Assembly (NCBI GenBank): GCA_037976565.1
Contig: CP137672.1
Span: 32,534,843-32,598,842 of the forward strand
Length of the DNA: 64,000 bases
Direction: 5' to 3'
Source: Mesocentrotus franciscanus
Lineage: Eukaryota > Echinodermata > Echinoidea > Camarodonta > Strongylocentrotidae
The position numbers were made by a program, and so were the translations under genes. Numbering within the stretch: the stretch's first letter is position 1; each line of letters begins with the position of its first letter. The notes under the pieces were generated by a model, which saw nothing but the letters and a program-made list of their open reading frames with translations, had not been told where the DNA came from and did not search any database. This document shows, piece by piece, positions 44,801-54,200 of this stretch.

Positions 44801-45580
44801 GAAGTGCCCTTAATTCAGTTTTTTCTTTAATGACCGTCCCGCCCCCTGCAGATATTTACTGGTACTTGGTGGCGCCGTCCCTTGGAGATGATCTTTATGT
44901 GGAGACGTGGATGCACACGTCTTCTAAGCTATCATCCTTCTGTACCGGCAGCTACCACGTTGAGAATGTACTGTTTCTAGGATTCCCTAATGTACCAGGG
45001 TACAAGGAAACTGTGGATCACTCCAAGTGGGCCATTGGCAAGACCAAGAAGTGGGTGTGCATTGGAGATATCAACAGAACGGTAGGTTTATATAGGAAGG
45101 TCCACTTAACAGGTACACTTGAGACTAGTGAGACTATATATAATATATAGCGTTCCCTGGTTATAGTTTTTGAAACTGAACTTTTTGTTAAAAGGAACCC
45201 CGCAAAAGAAACATGTTATTGACTGCTGAGACAAGTAACTTTCGAGATCACGGTGATCAAATGGGATCATTTAAGAGATATGTGCGGATGGCCAAACTTT
45301 CACCAAAGTGAAAAATGTAGCACTTCGTCCCTCGCCCGTTCTGAAATTACAGTATTTACAATTAAAATCACCATAAATCATTGAGTGTTATCATAAATTT
45401 GTCCCTTCTCTTTTGTTTTGATTTGTTTTATTTTGTTTTGTTTTTGTTCAGAGAAGTCAATTCAAGCGTGGTGGTGGAACAGTCTGTGCTCTGCTCCCTA
45501 CTCCTTGGAAGCAGTATGCATCAGCAATACAACAGGTAGACAAGTGCCCTACCAAACGTGTCTTTGGAAACCGTACTTAA
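26072..45580 (+). CDS. DNASE2: Deoxyribonuclease II (acid lysosomal endonuclease)
   Basis: Exons are 26072-26181, 28111-28294, 28843-28915, 29615-29776, 44126-44323, 44852-45081 and 45452-45580 (TAA). All junctions are GT/AG and in phase, giving 361 residues (human about 360). A signal peptide (residues 1-about 20, hydrophobic core IGILFFSLTSLCLVS) leads into CKDPNGNNVDWFIVQKLP, the family's N-terminal block. The two catalytic motifs are present: FWLVHSVPKFP (His137) and DHSKWAI (His299). Potential N-glycosylation sites NGT, NST and NRT are visible. The family cuts DNA at acidic pH without metal, degrading engulfed DNA in lysosomes. Intron 4 is 14.3 kb and contains a Harbinger transposase plus four exons of an opposite-strand Myb gene. 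A polyadenylation hexamer is at 46350-46355. No coding damage is seen. Confidence 0.95.
26558..26592. repeat. (CT)n microsatellite
   Basis: CT dinucleotide run in DNase II intron 1. It marks the left edge of the segment that reappears at about 55.6 kb. Confidence 0.85.
26822..26854. repeat. (CT)n microsatellite
   Basis: A pure CT run in DNase II intron 1. The matching position in the right copy (about 55855) has only a few repeats. Confidence 0.88.
27560..27625 (-). mobile_element. 3' tail of a SINE-like retroposon, minus strand
   Basis: Read on the minus strand, a GGCGCTATATCAAATACA segment is followed by a (GGATT)n tail. This is the typical 3' end of a short retroposon. The rest of the element was not delimited. 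It is in DNase II intron 1. Confidence 0.5.
28441..28560. repeat. (GAA)n / (GGAGAA)n microsatellite
   Basis: About 65 bp of pure GAA repeats passing into GGAGAA repeats, in DNase II intron 2. The purine-rich mirror sequence could form triplex DNA. The arginine-rich and leucine/phenylalanine-rich frames here are translations of the repeat. Confidence 0.92.
29337..29584. mobile_element. Foldback MITE next to the DNase II exon 4 acceptor, 248 bp
   Basis: GCCTATAAAGTTGGAATAAT at the left is mirrored by ATTATTCCAACTTTATAGGC at the right. Imperfect pairing continues inward for about 95 bp (TATTCTTGATATAGATAAATT against its complement). It ends only about 30 bp before exon 4, so it supplies part of the splice-acceptor context. 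Confidence 0.85.
29777..30684. other. DNase II intron 4, left part, nothing recognised
   Basis: Intron sequence with a few G-runs (about 30470-30485). No exon or repeat boundary is supported. Confidence 0.4.
30685..30710. repeat. Perfect 11-bp-stem hairpin
   Basis: CATGGAGCTAG and CTAGCTCCATG separated by TCTT, about 25 bp before the transposase start codon. It could be a subterminal Harbinger feature; the element end was not found. Confidence 0.6.
31113..31146. repeat. (TTGAA)n short tandem repeat
   Basis: Repeats of TTGAA in transposase intron 1, possibly a retroposon tail. Confidence 0.6.
31211..31531. mobile_element. TIR-type MITE, 321 bp
   Basis: AGACCGAAAATTCTGTCTCT at the left pairs with AGACAGAATTTTCGGTCT at the right. 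It lies in transposase intron 1. A fragment of the same family lies at 16275, and the ends resemble those of the 22545 element. Confidence 0.85.
31741..32563. mobile_element. Paired inverted MITEs with a 25-bp GGAGCTAAATCC terminal motif
   Basis: Eight copies of TTCCAAAAGGAGCTAAATCC occur: four forward (31741, 31885, 31917, 32338) and four reversed (32112, 32139, 32165, 32538). Segment 31917-32135 and segment 32338-32563 are the same roughly 220-bp MITE in opposite orientation, sharing the GGACCAATAATATATGAG and AACATGAAGGTACATGG regions. Extra termini at 31741-31909 and 32139-32190 suggest nested or tandem insertion. All lie in transposase intron 1. Confidence 0.9.
32641..32719 (+). mobile_element. 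Truncated SINE 3' tail
   Basis: GCGCTATACAAATAACG followed by (ATT)n resembles the tail of the full SINE at 58932-59229 (GTGCTATACAAGAGC plus (ATT)n). Only the 3' part is present. Confidence 0.55.
34200..34590. repeat. Tandem duplication of the transposase 3' end, about 195 bp
   Basis: The stretch from AGTTCTTGCATGCTGCATCC through TACTCTGCACTTTATTG (34201-34392) is followed by a diverged second copy (34397-34590). The stop codon of the transposase lies between them. Confidence 0.85.
34591..35705. other. DNase II intron 4, AT-rich, nothing coding
   Basis: Contains the short block 35425-35480 (CTTGCATAAAAAAGCATTTC) that recurs at 56050-56115 in copy B. No exon is supported. Confidence 0.4.
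35706..35886. mobile_element. Tc1/mariner-like MITE, 181 bp (copy A)
   Basis: Flanked by TA on both sides. The ends CAGTCAAAGCCATCTATAAA and the reverse of the right end (CATTCAAGCCTCTTTAAAA) are inverted repeats. A same-length copy is at 57364-57544 in the duplicated segment, so this insertion preceded the duplication. Confidence 0.75.
36580..37120. mobile_element. TTAA-flanked MITE, 541 bp
   Basis: TTAAAGGGATAGTTGAGTTT at the left; the right end read inward is TTAAAGGGGTAGTTGAATTC. It is in DNase II intron 4 and missing from the matching part of copy B. It has no coding capacity. Confidence 0.88.
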
Positions 45581-47820
45581 AGTTCACATATTAGCAGCAG
45601 ACTCGAGTTGATCTCGTTTATAATTTCCTAGATAGCATTTCTACGGTGGAACAATGCTGTTCCTATATAGATTAGGCCCACTGAAATGTTTGCCCATGCT
45701 TGTATATTTTGCAACATTGTTTATACAAAAATTGTATTGGAGGAACCTTTGTATCTTTCGCATGCAATCTTAGCCAAATATGATGAGAACATTTGTTGTC
45801 GCCATTGTGAAACACACGAGTGTTACTTTTCGCGTTAAGACTAATCTTCAATAATAACTGTAGTGTAAAATACTAGTCTGCCAAGTGACTGGTGTTGAAT
45901 TTTCTGGTAAAGGAGAATTGTACATTATTTAGTAGAACTAAAAAAGAACAATATTCACGTTAAAAACAGAATTAAATGAACAAATTCTGGTATGGATCAC
46001 AATTGTAATAAACTAGTATATATATATATATTAAACTATAAGGTAGTCTATCCCTTTTGCAGGCTGAAAATATAAAATTATGTAAATCCTATGGTAAACA
46101 AATACTCCTTCAACTACAGACGAGCTATCATAGGAATTTTTTTCCGGTAACAGGTTAAGGAAACTAAGTATTTATGTTTCTTAGATTAACTAATATTAAG
46201 TATATTACATGTACATGTAACGTATCTATTTTGTATATACCTTTTTATATGAATGCATTGTATTGTGAAATATGTTTGTTAGAAATGAAATGTGATGTTA
46301 TTTTTAAATTGTAAATTGCCATGTAATTCAGCTGAGGCTGCGATATGATAATAAAACAAACTGAACTGAAAAAAATAAAAATAAAAATAATTTCAACCAA
46401 AAACTTCTCCAAAAAGATTAGAAATGGTAATTGCCTCTTTGTGGAATTATATATTGACCGTTAGGAATTTTCCCCGGGAATTTTCAAAAGGCATTGCAAA
46501 AAATAGGCCAAGCAGGTAGTCTGATTTTCAGACTCTTGTACCGCATAGTCGTACGTTTTGTGCTGCGTAAAGACTCTTGATAAGTTTAATTTTGGTTATT
46601 ATAAGAAGCAGGTCATTTATGTGTACAAATGATAATGTACCCTTTACAGCTAATTTTATCTCTGTTATTAACAAATTAAAACAAGTCAATTAATTGAATA
46701 GTGTCTGACAGTGAAGTCTAGAGAGTAAACGGTTTCCCTTGCATAACAATTACTAGGTCACTGCTAATGATAGGACATACGTGAGATACTCATGATTCCT
46801 GCACAGTTCTACAGAATTTGATGTTGGCTGCAAAAGGGATACACTACTTATAAATTATCAACTTAACCTGCACACGCTTTCCATTTTTTTCTTCCTTTCT
46901 TTTCTTTTTTCCCACTTTTTTATTTAAATACTTTTTGAAAAAGATTTTTTTTTAATGCTGACTCTCTATTCTCCTACATACTCCTAAAACAGCATCATGT
47001 ACCCCCTGCCCCTTCCCGGCTGTCATCGACTCAAGACTTGATTCTTTGATTTATCTCCATACTTTCAAGTTTTCAATTATATATCTGCATTTTTGTGTGT
47101 ATTTCAGTTGTCACATTTTATGTAAATCAATTATATTATATACTATTATTGTTTTTTGAATATTTTGTATATGACTTTTTAATTAAAAATTTCATTTTAA
47201 TTAAAAAAAAAATTGTTCTGCTAAAAAAAAATGTGATAATTTCATTTTGAAGAAAACGGTAGAAAATAAAATATTTAGTTAGTTTTCAAAAATAATGAGT
47301 GTGGTAACAGTTTCATTTAATTATGATGAGCAGGTGAGTTATAGAAAGAGAGAGGGATAAGTGCCAGGGAGAGCCTGTGAAGAGTATAAGACGAACTCCG
47401 AGAGAAATGCAAATATATAATTGTATAGAGGGAATGTATCAGGAGGGGTAGAGAAAAAGAGAAAAAAAGAAAGGAAGAAAGAAAGAGGGAGAAAGAGAGA
47501 GAGAAAGAAAGAGGGAGAAAGAGAGAGAGAAAAAAAAGAAAGGAAGAAAGAAAGAGGGAGAAAGAGAGAGAGAGAAAAAAAGAAAGGAAGAAAGAAAAAG
47601 GGAGAAAGAGAGAGAGAGAGAGAGAGGGGGGAGGGGTAGGCTAGGGGTGCACTTTCGACAGAAAAGCATAGATGAAAAGGGAATGGGAATGTGGGTAGCG
47701 AGATCAAGATGGTGGGGTGGGGAAGGAGGAATAATAAATTATAAATGGGACATAACTATAGCTAGGTAAAGAGTAAAGCAACAGGTATGATGTGAGCGAC
47801 AGATATTCTATCTCTTTGAA

Positions 47821-47854
<34 letters not shown>

Positions 47855-50800
47855 GGCAAAATAAAGTGAAGGCCGGGAGTGAGAGAAGAAACCGTCCGGA
47901 GGTTCTGACGATCAAGACCCACCCGTTTCTTTGGGGTCTGTGTATTATAATTCAGAAATAAATTATCCCCTTTGATTTTGGCCCAATGTCGATAAAATAA
48001 TGACAATGGTCTAACATTGCATGGGCTGGCTTTAACATTGGGCTAATGTCAAAATTAGATGTTGGCCCAACGTCAGGAAATGACGGTAGGCTAACATTGG
48101 GCTGGCGGACATTTTAGCATTGGGCCAATGTCAGAATTATGTTTGCCCAATGACCAATGTCAAAATTTGATTCTGGCCCAACGCCGCCTCTCTCTCTCTA
48201 CCACCACCACCACCATCACCAGGTTCCCCCCAGCCTCCACCATCACCATGTATCACTAGGCCCTCCCCTGGCCTCCACAACATCCTACCCCTCTACCACC
48301 GCCGTTTTGTTAATGATCTCAGCAATCTGTAGAGGTATAATTTGCCTATTTTCCAAATTTCAATGAACCTTCTCTTTAACTGGATGGACAAATTGTTTTC
48401 TTTTAAAAATAACTTACCCATCTTTTCTTTATCTGTTGGTACCCCATTTCTATTCGCTGGTTCTTCATCTGTAAATAAGAATCATAGAAACATATCATAC
48501 ACATGTAGATCTCAATTAGAAAACAACCAATCATAAATGGCACTTGAATTTTACAGGTTGAAATTAAGGTAGAACTGTTGGAACCCTAGGATGAGCAGAG
48601 AAGCAGACAATACACTGTTGCTACTCAAGTGACACACAATATACATGCTCAACAATTACGATTAATATTTATTTAGTTTAAATTTGAAACCAAGAACTGT
48701 CCAGGCCCACTAAATTATTAGCCAAAAAAATAATAGTGGCTAATAACAACTCATATTAATGTTTTGCCTTTTCGTCAAGATGTGGTCTTTATGAAGATTT
48801 GATTCTACATCAGTGGATTGATTATGCATGTTGAAATATTTTCTAATGAACAGTTTGCTAGATTCCTGTAATCAATATTTTTTTGAGCCATCCATAATTA
48901 CTTTTAAAAATTCTCCTCGTCGCCCTCGAGTTTTCTGGCCATGCAATGACCGATTGAATTCCCTTCCAGATATCAAGTTATTGATTTATTGCTAACCGAT
49001 CTGTGTTATATCAGATGCAGGCTCATTCCTAAGCTCAGCATTAGGTGCAGTCTGCAGAGGCTCAGCATCAAACTCTTCATCAGCATGTTGTGTACCCCCA
49101 GGCTTCACCTCATCTCCAGCAGGGCCAGCCAATAAAGAAAGTGAATCCCCGCTGCTGGCTCCACTGTCCAGCACAAAACTAGGTCTTGTGGCCGGTCTTG
49201 AGCCCAGCACCTAGAAAGAAAATAATAATCATGAAAATTAGATGTCAACATTTATTGAAATGAGAGAGGCCAGGGGGTTGTTTCTCGAATGCCTTGTAAT
49301 GACAAGATCAGCGACATTTGATTGGAAGGTGTGTACCGGTAATACAATTAACACATGTTCTAATGGGATGTCCCTGATAATGTTTACTTACTTTGGTTTA
49401 CTTTGGTGTCGAGGCTTGAAGCTTCAGCTTATGTGCCCCTCTTTACTGCATTGGCTTTCATTGGTATGGGCATGCAGTATTTCAGCGGGTGGTGCTTCCA
49501 ACGGTTTTCAAGTTCTGACTTGAACTTATGATTGATGAGGCATTAATGGCAATTTCAGGAAGGTTATTCCAACTAGTTATGCTCTGCACTGACGGTAATC
49601 AAGACGGTTTTGAGAACCAACCCCCAGATCTACATATTTGAAGAGAATTGAGTGTCTTGCCAATTTGATCTCTACAACTACGCTAATAATAATGACATTT
49701 ATCTTAAATTAATATTGCACAATTTCTAAAGAGGGTCTATAAAATACTCAACGGTACATTACAAAAAATAAAACCGGAATGAAACTCTTTAATAACCGGC
49801 CTGTATCATTCAATCATATCAAGGAGAGGGATAATTATTTATACTGATTACTGGGTTTAACAGCAAAATTAAATGTTCCAATCAATTATATTTATAATTA
49901 TAATTATAATATAATTATATATATATTTATATTTATAATTATATTTGCATAGAGTCTATAAATAGAGATCAAGTAAATCATAATGCTTTGCCATTATCAA
50001 TTCATGTTTGTATTGAGTACTAATACTACTATAACTCCAGGGAGCCGACGCCGACGCTCCCTGGAGTTGTAATTTGTATAGAGTATAGAGCTATACTGAG
50101 TACTAGTACTACACAGTACTACTAGTACTACTTCTAGTCTCCAACTGTATAGTCTAGGGCTAGGCCTAGTAGAATTACGTAGGTCTATATCAACTGACCT
50201 TTTCCCCCTCATAAGACATAACCAGAGTGGGTATTTGTGTTAAAACCTAATTAGTACTAGGCCTATAGTACTAATCTAGTCTACATCTATAAAGTATAAG
50301 TAAATAGTTAAACAATTGACAATAGTCTACTAAAATATTATTATTTATAATGAAGACAGATTAATTCATTTTACAACAAGAACAAGCCTAGATTTAATTA
50401 TAGACTAAAAGAGTTGGATTAAAACTTTTTGTTTTACTTTTAGATAAATAAGAAGATAAGATTCTATTCTGCATTCAATTTCAAATAAGTTAGGCCTATT
50501 TATTTTCAATGACAACATTTGTTGCCTGCTGCAGTGTTAGTAGACTCTACTATTATTAATAATTTAATATATATTTAACGAGTTATGTTTAAAATTAAAC
50601 TTACCATATCCATTGTGTCGAACCAAGCTGGCTTCATTACACTCTCTTCTGAATCTTCTCCTGACTTGCGTTCCTTATCCTTAATTTTTCTGTAGTCGCC
50701 TTTCAACCTATTAATTTTGTCCCGAACCCTGTCCCAGGGACGGGGATGGAACCCCATATCCGTCAGCTGTTCCGCCAGTCTCTTAAAAATGTCTTTATTA

Positions 50801-50913
50801 CGGCAGCCAGCAGTGGCAATCACCCTTTGCATGTTTTTTTCCCCCCACAAATCCAACAATACTAGAGTCTCCTGCCCACTCCATACAGACCCACGTCCTT
50901 CCGATTCCGACAT
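38185..50913 (-). CDS. Myb/SANT-like (trihelix) DNA-binding protein, Harbinger-associated type
   Basis: Seven minus-strand exons: 50913-50605, 49210-48997, 48468-48418, 42390-42298, 41609-41472, 39911-39778 and 38439-38185 (TAG). All borders are GT/AG and every phase agrees, giving an unbroken 397-residue frame. Residues about 9-100 form a Myb/SANT trihelix domain (VWSGQETLVLLDLWGE, FKRLAEQLTDMGFHPRPWDR, INRLKGDYRKIKD). The middle is acidic and low complexity. Residues about 310-385 are a charged coiled coil (repeated LQFERER, then RMELIRKEDAARTERLRREE). This layout is that of the DNA-binding partner protein of PIF/Harbinger transposons and of host genes derived from it. It binds DNA by inference. 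DNase II exons 5-7 lie within its intron 3. The exon 2 donor (GTTAGC) is weak. Confidence 0.82.
38894..38954. repeat. Perfect 24-bp-stem hairpin with NRF1-like sequence
   Basis: Arms 38894-38917 and 38931-38954 are exact complements around a 13-base loop. Each arm contains CGCATGCGC, close to the nuclear respiratory factor 1 palindrome. It lies in a GC-richer island (38640-38960) inside the last Myb intron that is absent from copy B, so it is probably the core of an inserted element. Confidence 0.8.
39202..39746. mobile_element. TTAA-flanked MITE with about 45-bp TIRs, 545 bp
   Basis: The left end TTAAAGCCCAAGTCCACTCC is matched by the reverse of the right end, TTAAAGGCCAAGTCCACTCC. Pairing continues through AATAACTTACTTTCAATA. 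It lies in Myb intron 6, ending about 30 bp from exon 6. It is absent from copy B. Confidence 0.92.
40153..40583. mobile_element. hAT-like MITE, 431 bp
   Basis: CAGAGCTGCCAAC at the left and GTTGGCAGCTCTG at the right are perfect 13-bp inverted repeats. AAGGCC flanks both sides (40147-40152 and 40584-40589). The interior has inverted AATCAGTAAT / CCGTAATT-type modules. It lies in Myb intron 5 and DNase II intron 4, and is absent from copy B. Confidence 0.88.
41862..41925. repeat. (GA)n-rich microsatellite
   Basis: GA-rich runs at the position where copy B (60903-60932) has (TA)n instead. Confidence 0.8.
42974..43197. mobile_element. Truncated copy of the 21881 MITE family
   Basis: It starts TTAAAGTAGTGTATCCC and runs through the CTTCACTGTCAGACACTATT module. 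It then breaks off at ATAAAATGAGCTCTGCCCCC, where a GC-rich repeat takes over. The full-length partner in copy B is at 61946-62749. Confidence 0.85.
43195..43500. repeat. GC-rich GGGCTCTGCCCC repeat
   Basis: It contains CTCTGCCCCCTGGACCCC, GCGGGCCCCT and ATCTAACCGTAATTGAAAT modules. The same family occurs in tandem at 52840-53330, inverted at 53940-54235, and at 56615-56900. Each unit contains the self-complementary GGGGCTCTGCCCC. Confidence 0.8.
43961..44014 (-). repeat. 54-bp exact repeat of 8692-8745
   Basis: Identical at all 54 positions to 8692-8745, with unrelated flanks. On the minus strand both copies can be read as LMAFPSSLDDFR, so this may be a remnant of a transposon coding exon. 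It lies 110 bp before DNase II exon 5. Confidence 0.85.
45581..46370 (+). other. DNase II 3' UTR / flank
   Basis: No coding sequence. AATAAA at 46350-46355 is followed within about 20 bp by an A-rich tract, a plausible transcript end or a retroposon tail. The left end of an inverted MITE starts inside it at 46031. Confidence 0.4.
46031..46854 (-). mobile_element. Copy of the 21881 MITE family, inverted and interrupted
   Basis: The left part has AAGGTAGTCTATCCCTTTTG. The right part (46466-46854) carries the family interior in reverse, including GTCTGATTTTCAGACTCTTG, GTCTGACAGTGAAGTC and GCAAAAGGGATACACTACTT. Sequence at 46080-46430 does not match the family and looks like an insertion. Confidence 0.75.
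46855..47440. other. AT-rich spacer, nothing recognised
   Basis: Many A and T runs and no supported feature. It lies within Myb intron 3 downstream of DNase II. Confidence 0.4.
47450..47640. repeat. GA-rich minisatellite
   Basis: Roughly 45-50-bp units of GAAAAAAAGAAAGGAAGAAA followed by GAGGGAGAAAGAGAGAGA, about three to four copies. Serine/leucine/phenylalanine-rich and lysine/glutamate-rich frames here are artefacts. A second GA run is at 47819-47855. Confidence 0.9.
47985..48185. repeat. ACATTGGGC minisatellite
   Basis: Repeated ACATTGGGCTAATGTC and TGTTGGCCCAACGTC modules, partly palindromic, about 40-60 bp per unit. It passes directly into a C-rich tract (48186-48305) related to the 24480-25345 minisatellite. 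Confidence 0.8.
50035..50066. repeat. Perfect 11-bp-stem hairpin with CGACGCCGAC loop
   Basis: CTCCAGGGAGC and GCTCCCTGGAG around a 10-base GC-rich loop. It sits in Myb intron 1. Related GGCGTCGGCGTCGGAGGCTC sequence lies upstream of the Myb start at about 51070-51090. Confidence 0.8.
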
Positions 50914-51260
50914 TGATCAGGTCAAAAGATGAAATTAAATGATAGACAGTATGAGACTAAAGCAGCATGGATAATTACCGAATTTTAAATTGCAAGCTGC
51001 TATATGCTGCGTGTTGTTGTTAATACTGTACTGCACTGCACTGTATGTAGCGCGCTAGCGCAAGCTTCGGCGTCGGCGTCGGAGGCTCCCTAGCTAGGCG
51101 CAGGCCAGCTCGCTCAGATCATAGGCAGCATGTTGTATATATACACCGGATGGGAAGCCGAGAATTTGACCAATCAGAGGCCTGGAAAATAGTTGGTGTC
51201 GGTGAAAACCACCAAACGCCCCCCAGACCGCGACTTCGTATCTGTCCGAACAACGACTAG
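50914..51260 (-). promoter_or_regulatory. Putative Myb-gene promoter region
   Basis: This is the interval upstream of the Myb start codon. It has a TATA-like TTGTATATATACACC (about 51132-51146), a CCAATCAGAG block (about 51170) and GC-rich CGGCGTCGG repeats. It ends at the foldback element. The assignment is by position and is weak. Confidence 0.3.
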
Positions 51261-54200
51261 TCCGGGAGCCAGGGGGGGTCAACCTAGCTGGAAGGGAAAC
51301 CAATTTTCATGTCCACAGATGTAAAGATCGCATAGCTCCACATAACAAATCGACCGTCTGGCATGTTCTAAGTGGTGGGTGTGGCCAGGGGGAGCCCCTC
51401 CCCAAAAAGCGGCCCTTTGACGACAAATTAGTATTTTGTAAATAATATTGTAAGAAACATCGAACCACCATGAGTTTGGTGTCATATGAAAGAAAATTAA
51501 ATTATCTACATTTTGATACCTATTTCAACGAAATTAAGATTAATTTACATAGCAAATTTAAGTTAAAAACATGATTTTTGGTGATTTTTTCGAAATATTG
51601 AATTTTATCAAAAAGATTATTTTCCATATATCAAAATTGGAGAGGTGCATTTTTCATAACTTTCCAGGAATTTGCTTATGTACAATGACAATATCCTGTG
51701 CGAGGGAGAGGCTTATATATCTTTTCAATAAAAAGTTATAGCAATCCAAAGTCATTGATTTGATTTCCACAAAAACAACATTTTTGCCCACATGTGTATT
51801 AACTGTATGCATATACGTGCATTAGTGTATTAAGGACCTGTTTGGCGTGTTTACATCGAGTTTTAAAGATAACTTTTAACTAAAACCTCTAATCACCATG
51901 TATTTGGTGTCAAAAGATGGATAATTAAAATACCTTCATCCTGATATCAATTTCAATGAGTGATGTAGTGTGTGAAATATAAATTTTGAGCCAAAAGGTG
52001 CTTTATTGTAGATATTCCTCTGATTTTGGCCAGTATCTCGGTATATTAACTGGACAAAAGTGATTAGACATTTAGTAGTGCAGAAAGTTCAAAGGATTTG
52101 GAGCGCTGAGTGCAATTGATAAGTTCTTCTGTACTCTGGGATGTTTCAGGAAATGTGGACATTGGCAGTTGCCTCCCCAGGCGCAGATCCAGGGGCAGGG
52201 GCCTTGCCCCCCGCCAAAAGAGAGAGAGAGAGAGAGAGAGAGAGAAGGAAAAGAAGGGAAATGAAAAGAAGAGAGAAAGGGAAAGAAGAAGAGGAAGTGG
52301 AAAGAAAAGGGGAAATAGGAGATCGGGGGCGAAATGACCTTGTCTCCCAGGTTGTTACCTCCCCCCAGCAAAAATAAGAGAGAGAAGGAAGGAAATGGAA
52401 AGAAAAAGGAAAAAGGGAGATAAAGGGAATGAAATAAAGAGGACGAAGAAAAGAAGGGGTATCAGTTGCGATTCTCCCGCCAACAAGTTGTGGATCTGGG
52501 ATGGGACCTAAAGGCCCTTGCCTCTCCCCCACCCCGCCAAAAATAAAAGGGGAAAGGAAAGGAAAGAGGAGAGCTAAAAGGGAACAAAAAGAGGAAGAAG
52601 AAAAGAAAAGGATGAAAACAAGGGAGATCAGTTGCGATTAATTCGGACAACAATGTATGGATCGGGGACCGAAAGGCCCTTGCCCTCTCCCCCCCTGCAA
52701 ACTTAAAAGAGAAAGAAGGGAAAGGAAAAAAAGAGGAAGAAGAAAGGTAGGGGAGATCATGAGTGATTTTCCCCGCCAACAAGGTGTGGGGGCGACAGGT
52801 CCTTGCCTCCCCCTTATATGGCCGTGATTTAATACCTACCCCGAGCTTACGGGGCTCTGCCCCTGAATCCACCTAGGGCCCTAAGGCAGGCCCTTTGATG
52901 CTAATCTGATCGTAATGTATAAAACCCTGAGTTTCGGGGCTCCGCCCTGGACCCCACGCCAATTAGTGACCTGCCAGAGTCACAAATAAGGTATCAAAAT
53001 ATGCTCATCTGACCGTAATTAAATGCCTAAAACCCTGAGCTTACGGGGCTCTGCCCCCTGGACCCAACCTAGGGCCCTAAGGCGGCCCCTGGATGCTCAC
53101 CTGATGGTAATTTAATGCCCCAACACCTAAACTTCCGGGGGCTCCGCCCCTGGACCAAACGCCAATTATTTCCTGCCAGTGTCACAAATAAAGTATAAAA
53201 ATGCCATCTGACCGTAATTAAATGCCCATACGCCCCGAGCTTCCTGGGGCTCCGCCCTTGACCCCGCCGGTGCTTTGCCCCTAGACCCAACGCCCATTTA
53301 CGCTACGCTCTTCATGATCGTAAATACTTTAGCCTCTCCCCACCCACTTTGAGAAACGTTCAGCGGGGCCTGCATGTAAGAGTGGTGGTGATGCGGATTT
53401 TTTTCTTCTGCCCCACCCAAACGATTTTGCTCATTACGCCACTGCTTTAGTGGTCACCATTACGTACCAATATTTGGCTCGCACAATTTCAAATTTGGGC
53501 CCTCCCTAAGAAATCTTGGATCCGCGCCTCCTGCCCCCTTCTAAGGATCTCACGATTTGATGATTGGAAAATGTCATTAGGTACCAGCTTATAATTTTGG
53601 TAACACATCACCGTCTACATTAAAGTTCTATCATGCCCGTTGCATAAATCATATGGTCCTTTTGAACATAGAATAACATTTTTTTAATTAAAATAAAATA
53701 AAATGCAAACTTGTCGTAGATTGTTTCCTTTGAAACAGCGTTCGAGTTACAGTTCCACCAGGGACACTGTCATAGACAATCTTTGATTACTTCTATTTAT
53801 TGAATTTTAATTGGGATGTGGGCAAAAGAAAAGAAGAAATGGAAATCTGCATGTAATACTTTGCAATTTCAAGCTAGTAAATGTGCTACAACTGATCATT
53901 TCAAGCGTATTAAGCGTATTATTATTTTTGACTCTAGCAGGTCACTAATAGGCGTGGGGTCCAGGGGGCGGAGCCCCCGGAAGCTCAAGGGATTTAAGCA
54001 TTAAATTGCGGTCAGATGAGCATTCAGAGACCCCGGAAGCTCAGTGGTTTTAGGCATTTGATTACGATCAGATATAGCACCCAGAGACCCGCCTTAGGGC
54101 CCTAGGTGGGGTCCAGGGTGCAGAGCCCCCGGAAGCTCAGGGGTTTTAGGCATTTGATTACGATCAGATTAGCATCCAAGGGCCTGCCTTAGGGCCCTAG

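Noticed and set aside
47339..47707. A 122-residue Ser/Leu/Phe-rich minus-strand frame
   Set aside because: It is a GA-rich minisatellite translated; no conserved sequence.
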